The position numbers were made by a program, and so were the translations under genes. Under the pieces are notes generated by a model. That model saw only the letters and a program-made list of their open reading frames with translations, made no database searches and was not told where the DNA came from. From an uncultured Asticcacaulis sp. (GTDB lineage: Bacteria; Pseudomonadota; Alphaproteobacteria; Caulobacterales; Caulobacteraceae), in the NCBI GenBank assembly GCA_946480525.1, contig CAMLLA010000001.1, forward strand, positions 1 through 42,784: DNA of 42,784 nucleotides, read 5' to 3'. Below, in pieces: positions 23,166 through 31,455 of this stretch. Each line of letters starts with the position of its first letter. Position 1 is the stretch's first letter.

Positions 23166-25544
23166 TCAGGCTTCGGAATGCGCCAGCTGTTTTGTCCCGG
23201 TCTTGATCCCGGCCTGAGTCTCCTTCGGAGCATTCGCAATTCCCATCTTCAGCTCCGTTTTCAAAGCTGTCCAGCTGAGATGATAGGCCAGGATCGATTC
23301 CGCACCCTGGTTCTCATTGCAGCCGTTGATGGTCAGGCCATCAAAACAGCCGCCATCGGCTGTAACGGTCGCCACACTGTGGCTATTCTTGCCTTCGAAC
23401 CAGGCCCAGGCACGCAGGGCTTCCTCGCGCCATTCCGGTTCGCCGGTCACGCGCCACGCCGTCAGGCAGGCTTCGATGCTGGCGATGACTTCCAGTGGCT
23501 GCTGGTCGTAGAGCGGGTGGACCTCGCCGTCCTCCTTGAACCGGGACGTCGGAACCGGCAGAAAGCAGCCCTTTACCGGCACGGTCTGTTGCGCCATCAG
23601 CCAGCCCAGCGACGCCAGGCCATCGCGCAGCAACTGGCTGTCGGACAAGAACTGGCCGGCGAGGATCAGGCCGTCGCTCAGGCGCGCATTGTCATAGGAC
23701 AGGGTGGGCTCGAACCAAAGGCGGTCGGGCTTTGCCGCCTCCTTGTAATAGGTGTGCAGCGTGCGGCCGAGATCGCGAATGGCGGCCTGGAGTTCCTGCG
23801 GCTGGCCGATAACGCCGAAGGCGCGTATCAGGGTCTTAAGCACCACGGCCCGCGACCGCATCGAATTCCACGTCAGTGCGCGCGGCCACACCCTCTGGCC
23901 CAGCTCAACGGCCCAGTTGCGCAGATCGGCCGGCAGGTCGGAGCGCGCGACATCGACCAGGGCTTCGAAGGTGCGGGCGCAGCAGTCGTTCGAACCGCCA
24001 TCGTCGAGCCATTGCCTGTCGAAGCCCATGAAGTTGCGGAAGCGGCCGGTGTCCGGGTTCCAGGCGTGGTTGACGAAGCCGGCGTAGACGTAGGCCAGTT
24101 GCAGTTGACGGTGATCGAGCTTGCCGAGACTGGACTGGCGGGCCACGAGGCCGAGCGCGCGGCAGTTGTCGTCGGTGCAGTAACCGTGCGTCCGATCCGG
24201 CAGCCGGTACTTGCCATGCTGATACATGCCCGTGTCATCGGTCATGCGCAGGATGGCATCCCAGGCCGGGCGCTGGGCGGTAAAGCCGGTGGTCGACTCG
24301 GCCGGCTTGCGATCTTTTTTCACGTCGTCTTCGGCGCGCGCGATATAGGCCTGCGCGACCGCTGACCAGCGCGAGGACAGGCCATACATGTAGGCTTTCC
24401 GCGACATGGCCTCACGCTTGCTGTCGGATTCCATCAGTTCGGAAATGGCCCTGGCGAATTTTTGGCTGTCATGGAACGGGCACAGGACGCCGACGCCGTT
24501 CGCCAGGGCTTCCTGGGCGTGCCAGTAGGGCGTAGAGACCACGGGGCGGCCAAGCGCAATGGCGTAGGACAGGGTGCCCGAGGTGATCTGCGTTTCGGTC
24601 AGGTAGGGCGTCACATAGACGTCCGTCGCCTGAAGGATATCGACCAGGTCGTTGTCGTTGACGAAGGTGTTGATGAAGCGGATGTGGGTCTCGACACCCA
24701 GCTCACGCGCCATGGCTTTCAGGCTGTCGCGGTACTTTTCACCCTCATGACGGATCAGGTGCGGATGGGTGGCGCCGACGACGAGATACACCAGGTCCGG
24801 CGTGCCGCGCACCACTTCCGGAAGTGCGGAAATGACCGTTTCGATGCCCTTGTTGGGCGACAGAAGGCCGAAGGTCGTCAGGACCTTCTTGCCTGTCAGG
24901 CCATGATGCGCCTTGAAGGCTTCCGTGTCCTGCAACGGCCGCGACGGTGCGCCGTGCGGCACGATGGCGATCTTCGACTCCGGCACGCCATAAACGCGCT
25001 TGAGGATATCGGCGCCCTTGCGCGCCATGGTCACCAGCGTCGAGGAGACACGGATCAGCCCGTCCATGACGCGCTTTTGTTCCTCATTCGGCGTTTCCAG
25101 GATGGTGTGCAGCGTGGTGACGACCGGCATGTGCAGGCGCTCCAGGCAGTCGAGCAGATAGGCGCCCGACGGACCACCATAGATGCCGAACTCGTGCTGG
25201 ACGAAAAGCACCTGGGTGCCTGAGGCATTCAGCTCGTCGGCCAGCCGGATATAGGCTTCGGCTTCGTTCTGGGGGATTTGCTTCGTGACCTCGGGCGGGT
25301 AGTCGTAGGTGTTTCCCGGGTCGTTCATGGCGATGACGTCCCAGCGGGCGCCGGGCAGGGCCTTGTGCAGGCAGGCATACATGTCGCGGGTGAAGGTGGC
25401 CAGGCCGCACTGGCGTGGTGGGAAGTTGCCGATGATGGCCGTTCGGGTAAGCGTCGAACCTGTGCTCTGAGCCTTGGCGATCTGGGGGATGTCGGCGACC
25501 GTGAAGTCTTCACCCTGGGATGTGAACGTCGTGGCTTCGAGCAT
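23166..25544 (-). CDS. GT4 glycosyltransferase fused to a C-terminal (alpha/alpha) barrel-like domain
   Basis: The 792-residue cytoplasmic protein starts with a GT4 domain (about 30-405): an N-terminal Rossmann half with IGNFPPRQCGLATFTRDMY and QHEFGIYGG, and a nucleotide-sugar half with FGLLSPNKGIETVISALPEV and GTLSYAIALGRPVVSTP. The usual E-x7-E pair is altered: a first Glu is present (ETQ) but the second position holds Ser/Tyr. Residues about 425-760 form a helical domain with repeated aromatic motifs (YCTDDNCRALG, GFVNHAWNPDTGRF, GLTINGCNENQGAES), like (alpha/alpha)6-barrel glycosidases or epimerases. No membrane helix is present. With the GH130 gene downstream it probably forms a glycan synthesis and turnover unit; the sugar is unknown, mannose being the best guess. 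Confidence 0.85.
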   Translation of the reverse strand: MLEATTFTSQGEDFTVADIPQIAKAQSTGSTLTRTAIIGNFPPRQCGLATFTRDMYACLHKALPGARWDVIAMNDPGNTYDYPPEVTKQIPQNEAEAYIRLADELNASGTQVLFVQHEFGIYGGPSGAYLLDCLERLHMPVVTTLHTILETPNEEQKRVMDGLIRVSSTLVTMARKGADILKRVYGVPESKIAIVPHGAPSRPLQDTEAFKAHHGLTGKKVLTTFGLLSPNKGIETVISALPEVVRGTPDLVYLVVGATHPHLIRHEGEKYRDSLKAMARELGVETHIRFINTFVNDNDLVDILQATDVYVTPYLTETQITSGTLSYAIALGRPVVSTPYWHAQEALANGVGVLCPFHDSQKFARAISELMESDSKREAMSRKAYMYGLSSRWSAVAQAYIARAEDDVKKDRKPAESTTGFTAQRPAWDAILRMTDDTGMYQHGKYRLPDRTHGYCTDDNCRALGLVARQSSLGKLDHRQLQLAYVYAGFVNHAWNPDTGRFRNFMGFDRQWLDDGGSNDCCARTFEALVDVARSDLPADLRNWAVELGQRVWPRALTWNSMRSRAVVLKTLIRAFGVIGQPQELQAAIRDLGRTLHTYYKEAAKPDRLWFEPTLSYDNARLSDGLILAGQFLSDSQLLRDGLASLGWLMAQQTVPVKGCFLPVPTSRFKEDGEVHPLYDQQPLEVIASIEACLTAWRVTGEPEWREEALRAWAWFEGKNSHSVATVTADGGCFDGLTINGCNENQGAESILAYHLSWTALKTELKMGIANAPKETQAGIKTGTKQLAHSEA

Positions 25545-25811
25545 TGTGACCTCTGAAAAAAGGCCGCGCGAACCTCGGGAGGGAAAGTATCATCCTCACC
25601 TGCCGGACCGGCGGGAAACTAAGGGAGAGAGGGCGCGAAGGCATGCGCCGCTTCGCATTGCACAATGTCCGGCGGCGGATAAAGAATCAGTAGGAAAAAC
25701 AGTAAACGCGGTAAGCCGTGCATGATCTGTGGCGATCTTGTGGCATTCTCAAGCGAACGTGATGGTTCGCGTGCGGCGCGTGATCATCGAACCGCTTGTC
25801 TCAGGAGGCGC

Positions 25812-26849
25812 TCAGATCGTTTCCCATTTGCCGGAAGCTTCCGAGCGGAACAGGGCGTCGATGATGCGCATGTTGGCGCGGGCGTCGTTCATGTCGTAGG
25901 GCAGGGGGATTTCCCCCAGGATGGCGCGCGAGAAGTCTTCGGTAATGCGCGTGTACTGATCGGACAGGTCCATGACGTGGTGCTTCGCCGTGGCGCCCGT
26001 CAGCGACTCGCCGTTATCGATGAAGAAGACATTGGGCTCGTCCGGCTGGGCATTGTAGGGCACGGGAATGGTCAGCCGCGCGTCGGGTCCCCAGATGGTG
26101 AGCTGTTGGGCGCGCGCCAGTTGCGTCGACACGGAAAAGGTCAGGTGCCGGCCGCCGCCGAAGTCGAGCATGCCGCCGGTGACCACGTCCGTGCCCCACT
26201 CCGGGTGACGGCTGAAGATGGCGATGGCGCGGACCGGGTCGGCTTCGAAGAAGAAGCGCCCGGCGACGATCGGATAACATCCGATGTCCATCAGCCCGCC
26301 GCCGCCCCATTCGACCTTGTTGCGGATATTGGCCGGGTCCTGGTTGTTGTAGCTGAAGAAGGACTGGATCATCTGCGGCGCGCCGCCCAATGCGCCATCG
26401 CGAACCTGCCTGCGTGCCGCGTTCCACTGCAACGAATGGCGCACCATGAAGGCTTCCATGATGTGCACATGTTTGCTTTGCCCTAACGCTCCGCTGCTTG
26501 AGGGCAGGCCTTCGACCTCTTTAAGCTGGTCGATCTCGGCGGCGGTCAGGCTCATCGGTTTTTCGCACAGGACGTGCTTGCCGGCGCGCGCTGCGGCCAG
26601 GGTCATCGGCACGTGCAGGTGGTTGGGCAGGGGGTTGTAGATGGCGTCGATGTCCGGATCGGCCAGCAGGTCCTCATAGGAACCGTACGCCTTGTCGATG
26701 CCGATGCTGTTCGCCACGCCTTCGGCTGCGGTCAGGTCACGCGACGCGATGGCGGCCACCTCGACATAGGGGCTCTTGCGCATGCCGGGGATGACCTTGG
26801 TCACGCCGATACGCGCTGTCGAAAGGATACCCCATTTGACCGTTTTCAT
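25812..26849 (-). CDS. Gfo/Idh/MocA family oxidoreductase
   Basis: The 345-residue protein is an NAD(P)-dependent sugar oxidoreductase. It has an N-terminal nucleotide fold (VKWGILSTARIG), the catalytic-lysine motif CEKP with K97, and a C-terminal alpha/beta domain with GGGGLMDIGCYPI. The ATG at 26849 is chosen because it starts the nucleotide fold; a longer frame to 27059 adds 70 residues of no likeness. An oddity is a stretch at about residues 113-128 (GLPSSSGALGQSKHVH) between the lysine helix and MEAFMVR, where relatives have a shorter loop. The DNA there is a hairpin (26479-26506). The substrate is unknown. It is divergent from the monooxygenase gene. Confidence 0.88.
   Translation of the reverse strand: MKTVKWGILSTARIGVTKVIPGMRKSPYVEVAAIASRDLTAAEGVANSIGIDKAYGSYEDLLADPDIDAIYNPLPNHLHVPMTLAAARAGKHVLCEKPMSLTAAEIDQLKEVEGLPSSSGALGQSKHVHIMEAFMVRHSLQWNAARRQVRDGALGGAPQMIQSFFSYNNQDPANIRNKVEWGGGGLMDIGCYPIVAGRFFFEADPVRAIAIFSRHPEWGTDVVTGGMLDFGGGRHLTFSVSTQLARAQQLTIWGPDARLTIPVPYNAQPDEPNVFFIDNGESLTGATAKHHVMDLSDQYTRITEDFSRAILGEIPLPYDMNDARANMRIIDALFRSEASGKWETI
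26479..26506. repeat. Palindromic element inside the oxidoreductase gene
   Basis: Eleven-base arms TGCCCTAACGC (26479-26489) and GCTTGAGGGCA (26496-26506), pairing at nine positions, surround a TCCGCT loop. The element encodes the extra loop of the Gfo/Idh/MocA protein and keeps its frame, which suggests insertion of a small palindromic repeat. Confidence 0.5.
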
Positions 26850-26928
26850 GCTTGCAGCCCTCATGATCGAACGAATAGAAAGGCAGATACCGCGCCCCGT
26901 CCGGCGCCGCAACCAATTGGAGCCGTCA

Positions 26929-27228
26929 ATGATCACCGAAATCGCCGCCTTGCGCATAGATCCCGCCCGTGCCGGCGAATTCGAAGCGGCGGTGGCGGCA
27001 GCGAAGGAACACTTCCGGACGGCGAAGGGCTGCCACGGCATGAGCCTGGAACGTGTCATCGAAACGCCCGGCGCCTATAATCTGCGCGTCCTGTGGGAGA
27101 CGGTCGAAGCCCACACGGTCGATTTCCGCGGTTCCGAAAACTTCCAGAAGTGGCGCGCCCTGGCCGGTCCGTTCTTTCTTGAGCCGCCCACCGTCGTCCA
27201 CAGCGAAACCGTCGGCGCCTACTTTTAA
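26929..27228 (+). CDS. Antibiotic biosynthesis monooxygenase (ABM) family protein
   Basis: The 99-residue protein begins MITEIAALRIDPARAGEFEA and has the small ferredoxin-like ABM fold pattern: a first strand, a helix with FEAAVAAAKEHFRTAKGC, and the strand-helix unit VLWETVEAHTVDFRGSENFQKW. Family members act as small cofactor-free oxygenases or haem-degrading enzymes, and many have no known substrate. The start at 26929 has TTGGAG six bases upstream; earlier in-frame starts at 26776 and beyond overlap the divergent gene. It ends 21 bases before the phosphatase-kinase gene and may be co-transcribed with it. Confidence 0.8.
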   Translation: MITEIAALRIDPARAGEFEAAVAAAKEHFRTAKGCHGMSLERVIETPGAYNLRVLWETVEAHTVDFRGSENFQKWRALAGPFFLEPPTVVHSETVGAYF

Positions 27229-27249
27229 CCGATAGCCGGACTGGAATTG

Positions 27250-28962
27250 ATGGCCGCTCCGACACAACGCCTTAAGGTCGCCACCGGCTTTGCCAGTGAC
27301 GCCGGCCCGCGCCCCGACAACCAGGATTTTGCCGCTGCCTATCTCGAAGGGCCGCCGCGTCACCATGGCCTGGTTGCCGCCGTGGCGGACGGGGTCGGCG
27401 GCACAAAGGGCGGGCGCGTGGCGGCGGAACTGTCGGTGCGTGCCTTCATCGACGACTATGTCGGCCAGTCGGACGCCCTGCCGCCGCGCAAGACGGTCGC
27501 CAAGGCGCTGGAAAGCATCAATCACTGGATCCACGTCCAGGGACAGAAGGACGAAAACCTGCGCGGCATGGCGGCGGTCTTTACCGGCATCGTTATCAAG
27601 GGACACCGCCTGCATTGCTTCCACGTCGGCGATACCCGGCTTTACCGCCTGCGCGACGGAGCGATCAGCCAGCTGACGCGCGACCACAAGCCCGAGGGCG
27701 CCGAGCAGTCCAACCTGATTACCCGCGCCATCGGCATGGAGGAGGCGGTGCGCATCGACTATCGCATCGATGACGTCCAGGCACACGACCGTCTGCTGCT
27801 GACCAGCGACGGTGTCCACGGGCCATTGTCGGCCGATCAGATCGAGGCGATCCTGATCGCGCGCGCCTCGCCGGAAGAAACCGCGCGCAAGCTGGTGTCA
27901 GAAGCCCTGGCGCACAATGGCGACGACAATACGACGGCCCTGGTGGTCGATGTTCTCGAGCTGCCGTCGGCGACGCTGGAAGACCTGGACGCCGCCTTTG
28001 CCCGGCTGCCGCTTCTGGAGGCGCCGGAGACAGGCGCGGTGGTCGATGACTTTCGGCTGGAGCAGCGCCTGGCCGATGGCGACTACAGCCGGGTCTTTCG
28101 TGCGCGCGACCTGAAAGAGGGGCGCGACGTCCTGTTGAAATTCCCGAAGCCCGATACGATCGGTTCGGAACAGTCGGCGCGATCGGTCTTTGCTCGTGAA
28201 GCCTGGGTCGCCAGCCGCGTGCAGCATGCCCTGGTCGGCGGAGTACTTACCCTGCCGCCCGGCCGGCAGACGCGGCTCTATATCGCCCAGCCCTTTTACG
28301 AGGGCGAAACGCTTGAAAGCAGGCTGTCGCGCAAGGAAAAGGTCACCGTCGAGGCAGGCCTGGACATTGCGACGCGTCTGGCAAAGGCCGTGGCGGCGCT
28401 CCACCGGGCCGGCATTGTGCACCGCGACATAAAACCCGAGAACGTCATGTTGTTAAGCGATGGCGGGCTCAAGCTGATCGATCTCGGCGTGGCGCGCCTG
28501 ATCCATCTCGATCCGGCGGGCGAGGTTGACCATACGCCGGGCACACCGAACTATAAATCGCCTGAACTCTATGACGGCCTGCCGGGCGACGAACGCTCGG
28601 ACATCTTTGCTCTTGGGGTCAGTCTGTACCGCATGTTCTCGGGCGGCGATTTCCCCTATCCGGACGCGCCGGCCTTCTCCAAGCCCGTTCTGGGGCGGCC
28701 TCAGGCCCTGTGGTCCAAACGTCGGGATCTGCCGGCGTGGCTGGAAAACGTCATCCTTACCGCCATTGCTCCGGATCCGGCTGAACGGTTCCAGGACGGC
28801 TTCGAAATGGCCTACGCGCTTGAGAACGGCATGCTGTCGACGGCTCCGGCGTCGACGCGCCGCAGCCGGTGGTGGAACGCCGATCCCGTCAAGCTCTGGC
28901 AGGGCATTTCGCTTGTCCTGCTTATCGCGCTTCTGGTCGTCGCCGGCATGAAATTCAGCTGA
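27250..28962 (+). CDS. PP2C phosphatase - Ser/Thr protein kinase fusion with C-terminal membrane anchor
   Basis: The 570-residue protein joins two opposing enzymes. Residues about 8-235 are a PP2C phosphatase with metal-binding motifs RPDNQD (D23), ADGVGG (D47), SDGVHG (D187) and GDDNTTALV (D225/D226). Residues about 267-525 are a protein kinase with K297 (LLKFPKP), HRDIKPEN (D393), DLG in place of DFG (D411) and the activation segment ending GTPNYKSPELY. The glycine loop is degenerate (ADGDYSRVF). A membrane helix follows (about 551-567), facing both enzymes to the cytoplasm. Such fusions are known near nitrate or transport genes in other proteobacteria, but no such gene is next to this one. 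Both activities look intact. Confidence 0.92.
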   Translation: MAAPTQRLKVATGFASDAGPRPDNQDFAAAYLEGPPRHHGLVAAVADGVGGTKGGRVAAELSVRAFIDDYVGQSDALPPRKTVAKALESINHWIHVQGQKDENLRGMAAVFTGIVIKGHRLHCFHVGDTRLYRLRDGAISQLTRDHKPEGAEQSNLITRAIGMEEAVRIDYRIDDVQAHDRLLLTSDGVHGPLSADQIEAILIARASPEETARKLVSEALAHNGDDNTTALVVDVLELPSATLEDLDAAFARLPLLEAPETGAVVDDFRLEQRLADGDYSRVFRARDLKEGRDVLLKFPKPDTIGSEQSARSVFAREAWVASRVQHALVGGVLTLPPGRQTRLYIAQPFYEGETLESRLSRKEKVTVEAGLDIATRLAKAVAALHRAGIVHRDIKPENVMLLSDGGLKLIDLGVARLIHLDPAGEVDHTPGTPNYKSPELYDGLPGDERSDIFALGVSLYRMFSGGDFPYPDAPAFSKPVLGRPQALWSKRRDLPAWLENVILTAIAPDPAERFQDGFEMAYALENGMLSTAPASTRRSRWWNADPVKLWQGISLVLLIALLVVAGMKFS

Positions 28963-29069
28963 CGCTTATCAATATTTGACAGCTCCGAACAAACTGTCTG
29001 GCGTATCTTTTATAAACCCGAGGCTAGACTTCGCGGATGCATTATGACGCCCAGCCAGGAGAGCCAGAA

Positions 29070-29660
29070 ATGGACACGAGAGAGAAGATTCTTCCGCGCG
29101 GACCGCAGGAAACCGCCGGCCCCGACCCGTCGATCAATCCGGACGCGATTTCTGACAATCCTGGCATCGATGATGCGACGCGCTCTATCTCGGGTCTTGA
29201 TTACGAAAGCCCGCGGACCCTGGCCTTCAAGGATGACGAACCCGCCGCTGATGTCGGCCAGGAGGTCGGGAAGAAGCCGCTTCTCACCCGTGAACAATGG
29301 CAGATCGTCGGCGCCATTGCCGGTGGTGTCGCCGTTGCCGGTATCGCAGGTATTCTCTATGCCCGGTCGCGCCGCCCCGAAAGCCGCGTGGAGCGTTTCG
29401 CGCACAAGATCGGCCTGAGCAAGTTCAATCTGTCCAAGCCCGCCTATGGCTATCGCAAGCAGGTGGAGCATGCGCGTGACCGCCTGCATCACTATGAAGG
29501 CAAGGCGCGTGAACAGTTGTCGCATCTGGAAGAACTGGCGCGCGATCGTCTGTCCCGCATCGACCGTCCGCACCTGTCGGATTTTCACTTCTCGGATATC
29601 CGCCTCGGCCGTGGCCAGAGCCGCAAGACCGGCGACCGCCTCCTGGCCCTCTTCAAATAA
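29070..29660 (+). CDS. Membrane-anchored hypothetical protein with charged helical tail
   Basis: The 196-residue protein has an acidic, disordered N-terminal half (about 1-80), one membrane helix (IVGAIAGGVAVAGIAGILYA, about 83-102) and a C-terminal region of long Arg/His/Glu-rich helix (YRKQVEHARDRLHHYEGKAR and LEELARDRLSR). That resembles YtxH-like proteins, but the family is not certain. The start at 29070 is preceded by AGGAG at a proper distance; the ATG at 29037 would add 11 residues with a weaker site. It stands alone between the kinase gene and a bidirectional terminator. Confidence 0.7.
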   Translation: MDTREKILPRGPQETAGPDPSINPDAISDNPGIDDATRSISGLDYESPRTLAFKDDEPAADVGQEVGKKPLLTREQWQIVGAIAGGVAVAGIAGILYARSRRPESRVERFAHKIGLSKFNLSKPAYGYRKQVEHARDRLHHYEGKAREQLSHLEELARDRLSRIDRPHLSDFHFSDIRLGRGQSRKTGDRLLALFK

Positions 29661-29679
29661 GGCTTGACGCGATAAGGAT

Positions 29680-29711
29680 AAAAGCCGGCTCCATCGGGGC
29701 CGGCTTTTTTT
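29680..29711. terminator. Bidirectional terminator
   Basis: The arms AAAGCCGGC (29681-29689) and GCCGGCTTT (29699-29707) are perfect and are followed by T to 29711 on the plus strand, and by TTTT on the minus strand. It serves the gene at 29070-29660 and the Lrp gene. Confidence 0.9.
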
Positions 29712-29722
29712 GAATTGGTGCC

Positions 29723-30178
29723 TCAGCGTTCCAGCTTGGCAGCCAGGATAACCGAGGTCGTGGTGCGCTCGACGCCGTCCAGCATGCCGATCCGGTCCAG
29801 CAGGTCGTTCATGGCGACACTGTCGGCGGCTTCGACCAGGACGATGATGTCGTATTCGCCGCTGATGGCGTAGATGGCCGATACTTCCGCCATGCCGGCC
29901 AGGCCGGTTTCGGCCTCCTTGCCCTGGCGCGGCAAGGTCTTGATCATGACGTGCGCCCGCATCCGCGTCTTGGAGAAGGCCGTGCCCAGCCGCACCGTAT
30001 AGCCTTCGATTATGCCGACCGCCTCCAGGCGTTCCAGCCGGGCATAGACCTGGGCGCGTGGAATGTCGAGAAGCGTGGCCAGTTGCGACACAGGCAGCCT
30101 GGCGTCTTCGCGCAAATGCGACAGCAGGCGGTTGTCCGTGGCATCGAGTTCGGTGGGGGCGCCCTTACGGCTGATCAT
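29723..30178 (-). CDS. Lrp/AsnC family transcriptional regulator
   Basis: The 151-residue protein has the Lrp layout: an N-terminal helix-turn-helix (LDATDNRLLSHLREDARLPV, then SQLATLLDIPRAQVYARLERL and a wing GIIEGYTV) and a C-terminal RAM effector domain (AHVMIKTLP, then VSAIYAISGEYDIIVLVEA). Such proteins form octamers, bind amino acids or related ligands and often regulate themselves and adjacent transport or metabolic genes. No clear ribosome site is seen before the ATG at 30178, and no operator stands out in the 220 bases before the ApbE gene. Confidence 0.92.
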   Translation of the reverse strand: MISRKGAPTELDATDNRLLSHLREDARLPVSQLATLLDIPRAQVYARLERLEAVGIIEGYTVRLGTAFSKTRMRAHVMIKTLPRQGKEAETGLAGMAEVSAIYAISGEYDIIVLVEAADSVAMNDLLDRIGMLDGVERTTTSVILAAKLER

Positions 30179-30399
30179 GCGAATTGTTACAGCTTAAGTG
30201 AAAGTGTGGGCAATGGGATACACGGCCGCGCCGATCGATCAAGCCTTTTGACGCGCACTGGCATATTGCGCTGCGTCATGTTTCTATAATCGGAACGGTT
30301 ATGAAGTGGCTTCGGGGGCCGGCATGATTACGCAATTGACAGTGTGGACCAGTGTCCGTAAATGCAATTCATTCTCAATGTTTGGATTGTAACCGGCGG

Positions 30400-31455
30400 A
30401 TGAGTTCTGACGCTACGGATGCACGCATGACCGAGTCTGCCGGCGCCTGTGATACGCGTGTGGTCATTCCCGACCTTCCGGCCTTGCCGCGTCCGGACGC
30501 CGGCGCCGTAAAGCTGGTTCTGGCGGGGCAGGCTTTCGCCACAGACTGGCGCATCGCCGTTTACACGACGCAGGAACGGTTGGCGGCGGGGCTTGAACAC
30601 ACGCTGCTTGGCCGCGTTCAGTCCTGGCTCGACCTGATCGACCGCCAGATGAGCCCCTATAGGCCCCAGTCGGACCTGTGCCGGTTTAACGGTGCGGCTG
30701 CCGGCAGCTTCGTGGCCCTGCCGCAGGTAATGATGCAGGTGGTGCGGCACGCGCTCGATGTGGCGGAACTGACCGATGGCGCCTTCGATCCCGCCCTGTT
30801 GTCGGCTGTCGAGATGTGGGGCTTCGGCGCGAAGGTGGTGCCGGACGGCTTGCCGCCCGAAGCGGAGATCCGCCAGGTGCGCGACCGCGCGAACGACTGG
30901 CGCGACCTGGTATGGCAACCGGACGGAATGGTGCGGCCGGAAGGGGTGCGCATTGACCTGTGCGCCATCGCCAAGGGATATGCCGTCGATGGCCTGGCCC
31001 AGATGCTCAGCCTGGAACCCGGGATTTCCGCCGGGCTGGTTGAAATCGGTGGGGAGTTGAAGGGGTTCGGCGTCCAGCCCGATGGCCTGCCGTGGTGGGT
31101 CGAGGTCGAAAGCGCAGACGGCGCCGTCGACATGCCGCGCACGGTGATCGCACTCTGTGGCCATGCCGTGGCGACGTCGGGCGACCTGCGCCGCGGCTTC
31201 GAGCATGACGGCGTGCGTCTGTCACACACCATAGATGCGCGCACGGCCTGTCCGGTGCGTCCCGAAGTGGCCAGCGCCACGGTGATCGACCGCGATGCCT
31301 GGCGGGCCGACGCACTGGCAACCGCGCTGATCGTCATGGGAGAGGCGCGCGCCATGGCATTTGCCGGTCAGGAAAAGATCGCCTGCCTGCTGCGTGTAAG
31401 AGACAATGGAACGATGCGGGAAGTCGTGAGCCCTGCGCTGGAGGCCTGGTTGTGA
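30400..31455 (+). CDS. apbE: FAD:protein FMN transferase (ApbE), without signal peptide
   Basis: The 351-residue protein matches ApbE along its length: a start with the AFATDWRIAVYT region, SPYRPQSDLCRFN, IDLCAIAKGYAVDGLAQML, EIGGELKGFGVQ, and the metal/substrate block ATSGDLRRGFEHDG followed by SHTIDARTACPV. ApbE transfers FMN from FAD to a threonine of periplasmic or membrane flavoproteins. This copy has no signal peptide, while most are exported lipoproteins. The start at 30400 is the first good ATG; an upstream GTG at 30352 adds nothing recognisable. The next gene, a flavin-containing reductase, overlaps it by four bases and is the natural functional partner. Confidence 0.88.
   Translation: MSSDATDARMTESAGACDTRVVIPDLPALPRPDAGAVKLVLAGQAFATDWRIAVYTTQERLAAGLEHTLLGRVQSWLDLIDRQMSPYRPQSDLCRFNGAAAGSFVALPQVMMQVVRHALDVAELTDGAFDPALLSAVEMWGFGAKVVPDGLPPEAEIRQVRDRANDWRDLVWQPDGMVRPEGVRIDLCAIAKGYAVDGLAQMLSLEPGISAGLVEIGGELKGFGVQPDGLPWWVEVESADGAVDMPRTVIALCGHAVATSGDLRRGFEHDGVRLSHTIDARTACPVRPEVASATVIDRDAWRADALATALIVMGEARAMAFAGQEKIACLLRVRDNGTMREVVSPALEAWL

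Noticed and set aside
23127..24365. Plus-strand frame of 412 residues opposite the glycosyltransferase
   Set aside because: It is a shadow of the GT4 fusion gene without start signals or motifs.
25753..25770. GCGAAC/GTTCGC hairpin after the Gfo/Idh/MocA gene as an intrinsic terminator
   Set aside because: The stem is only six base pairs and no T-run follows on the minus strand. It may be chance.
28976..29016. TTGACA plus TATAAA as a promoter for the gene at 29070
   Set aside because: The spacing between the two boxes is far above 17 bases, and neither a vegetative nor an EcfG-type pair fits cleanly.
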